A stretch of DNA of 5,586 nt, taken from Campylobacteraceae bacterium (GTDB lineage Bacteria > Campylobacterota > Campylobacteria > Campylobacterales > Sulfurovaceae). The DNA is taken from assembly GCA_027026055.1 (NCBI GenBank), contig JALVPA010000086.1, positions 1 through 5,586 of the forward strand, written 5' to 3'. Shown piece by piece: positions 5,262 to 5,586 of this stretch. The notes below the pieces were generated by a model. It had not been told where the DNA came from. It saw only the letters and a list, made by a program, of their open reading frames with translations, and searched no databases. The position numbers were made by a program, and so were the translations under genes. The first letter of the stretch is position 1; each line of letters begins with the position of its first letter.

Positions 5262-5302
5262 ATGCATCACACCATATCGTTATGGTAGCAAGCAAGAAGG
5301 AG
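5250..5302 (+). promoter_or_regulatory. Expression platform of the riboswitch
   Basis: TGCAT (5250-5254) can pair with ATGCA (5262-5266), placing the P1 3' strand CGGACAA in the loop, so this hairpin and P1 compete. A hairpin ACCATA/TATGGT (5271-5286, TCGT loop) follows, without a T-run. The core strand TTGCCTGC (5245-5252) can also pair at 7 of 8 positions with GCAAGCAA (5288-5295), which touches the Shine-Dalgarno sequence AAGAAGGAG (5294-5302). With no terminator present, control of ribosome access is the more likely mechanism. The pairings are by eye, with no energy calculation. Confidence 0.45.
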
Positions 5303-5307
5303 TCACG

Positions 5308-5586
5308 ATGAATTGGAAGATAACGGCGGCAGCGGTAGCGATAGGCATGGGGTTGAGCGTTGCGGCGTCGGCCGCGACACTTAAAGAGGTGGTAAGCGAC
5401 GTACTGGAGACCAATCCGGTGGTCAAAGAGCGATTGAAAAACTATATCGCTACGCGCGAAGAGGTGAAAATCGCGGATGCGGGGTACTATCCGACACTCG
5501 ATTTGCAAGTGGCGGGAGGGAAAAAATATACCAACCGCATCAACGACGACGCAGCGGAGGAGACCTACGATGTGTTTCAAAGCTCG
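5308..5586 (+). CDS. TolC-family outer-membrane channel protein, N-terminal 93 codons (partial, runs off the right edge)
   Basis: The protein starts MNWKITAAAVAIGMGLSVAA and has a Sec signal peptide: Lys4, a hydrophobic core at 5-19, and an Ala-Ser-Ala cleavage site after residue 22. The mature start TLKEVVSDVLETNPVVKERL, followed at 49-66 by TREEVKIADAGYYPTLDL, is the TolC/outer-membrane efflux signature: an L-x-E-A/V-v-x-x-x-L-x-x-N-P helix, then a long helix ending in GYxPTLDL before the first strand of the barrel. These proteins are trimeric channels across the outer membrane for type I secretion or efflux. Because the gene sits behind a c-di-GMP riboswitch, I favour a type I secretion channel for an adhesin (AggA/LapE-like), but efflux cannot be excluded on 93 residues. 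The start is secure: AAGAAGGAG lies 5-6 nt before ATG. Later operon genes are outside the window. Confidence 0.88.
   Translation, partial: MNWKITAAAVAIGMGLSVAASAATLKEVVSDVLETNPVVKERLKNYIATREEVKIADAGYYPTLDLQVAGGKKYTNRINDDAAEETYDVFQSS

Noticed and set aside
5271..5286. ACCATA/TATGGT hairpin as an intrinsic terminator of the riboswitch
   Set aside because: Followed by AGCAAGCAAG, not a T-run, so it cannot act as an intrinsic terminator; kept only as part of the expression platform.
5128..5580. 150-codon open frame on the - strand
   Set aside because: Antisense to the riboswitch and the TolC-family gene; open only because of codon bias on the other strand.
1..5586. CRISPR arrays, insertion sequences, tRNA or rRNA genes
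   Set aside because: No regularly spaced repeats, no transposase or terminal inverted repeats with target duplications, and no tRNA cloverleaf or rRNA core sequence was seen on either strand.

Overview
The window looks like chromosomal DNA from a free-living member of the Campylobacterota (epsilonproteobacteria, in the broad Sulfurimonas/Sulfuricurvum/Sulfurovum/Hydrogenimonas neighbourhood). That placement rests on the character of the FabI, TrpB and RlmB-like proteins, the moderate GC content of the genes with AT-rich spacers, and promoters that show a good -10 box (often extended TGn) with a poor -35. It is inferred from memory of protein families, not from a search.

Layout. The left end holds a leftward set: a half-length asparaginase-domain protein (651-1157), a small lipoprotein (233-604) and the first 58 codons of the rRNA-processing RNase YbeY (1-175, cut by the window edge). 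From a short divergent promoter region (1158-1239) a rightward pair starts: fabI (enoyl-ACP reductase, 1240-2067) and a SpoU/TrmH-family rRNA 2'-O-methyltransferase like RlmB (2105-2863). This pair converges, with a 6-bp gap, on a leftward operon made of trpB (3363-4598) followed by a small exported DUF1566-type protein (2870-3352). These are housekeeping and biosynthetic genes: lipid synthesis, ribosome maturation and tryptophan synthesis.

The right end is different. A roughly 700-bp stretch without a large gene (4599-5307) holds the trpB promoter, an AT-rich spacer with a short direct repeat, and a 33-codon ORF with a strong Shine-Dalgarno sequence and its own terminator (4957-5068). It then has two extended -10 promoter boxes and a clear cyclic-di-GMP class I (GEMM-I) riboswitch aptamer at 5160-5261. 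Forty-six bases after the aptamer a TolC-family outer-membrane channel protein begins (5308, running off the window). The reading is that c-di-GMP, sensed by the leader RNA, controls a TolC-type exporter, most plausibly the outer-membrane part of a type I secretion system for a large adhesin. The cargo and the inner-membrane parts lie outside the window, so that last step is inference.

The riboswitch is the most interesting element. All helices can be drawn by eye (P1 TTGTCCG/CGGACAA, a P2 closed by a GAGA tetraloop, a P3 with internal loop). Two departures from the usual core fall at positions that I recall as pairing partners in the Vc2 structure. There is no intrinsic terminator before the start codon, which suggests control of translation.
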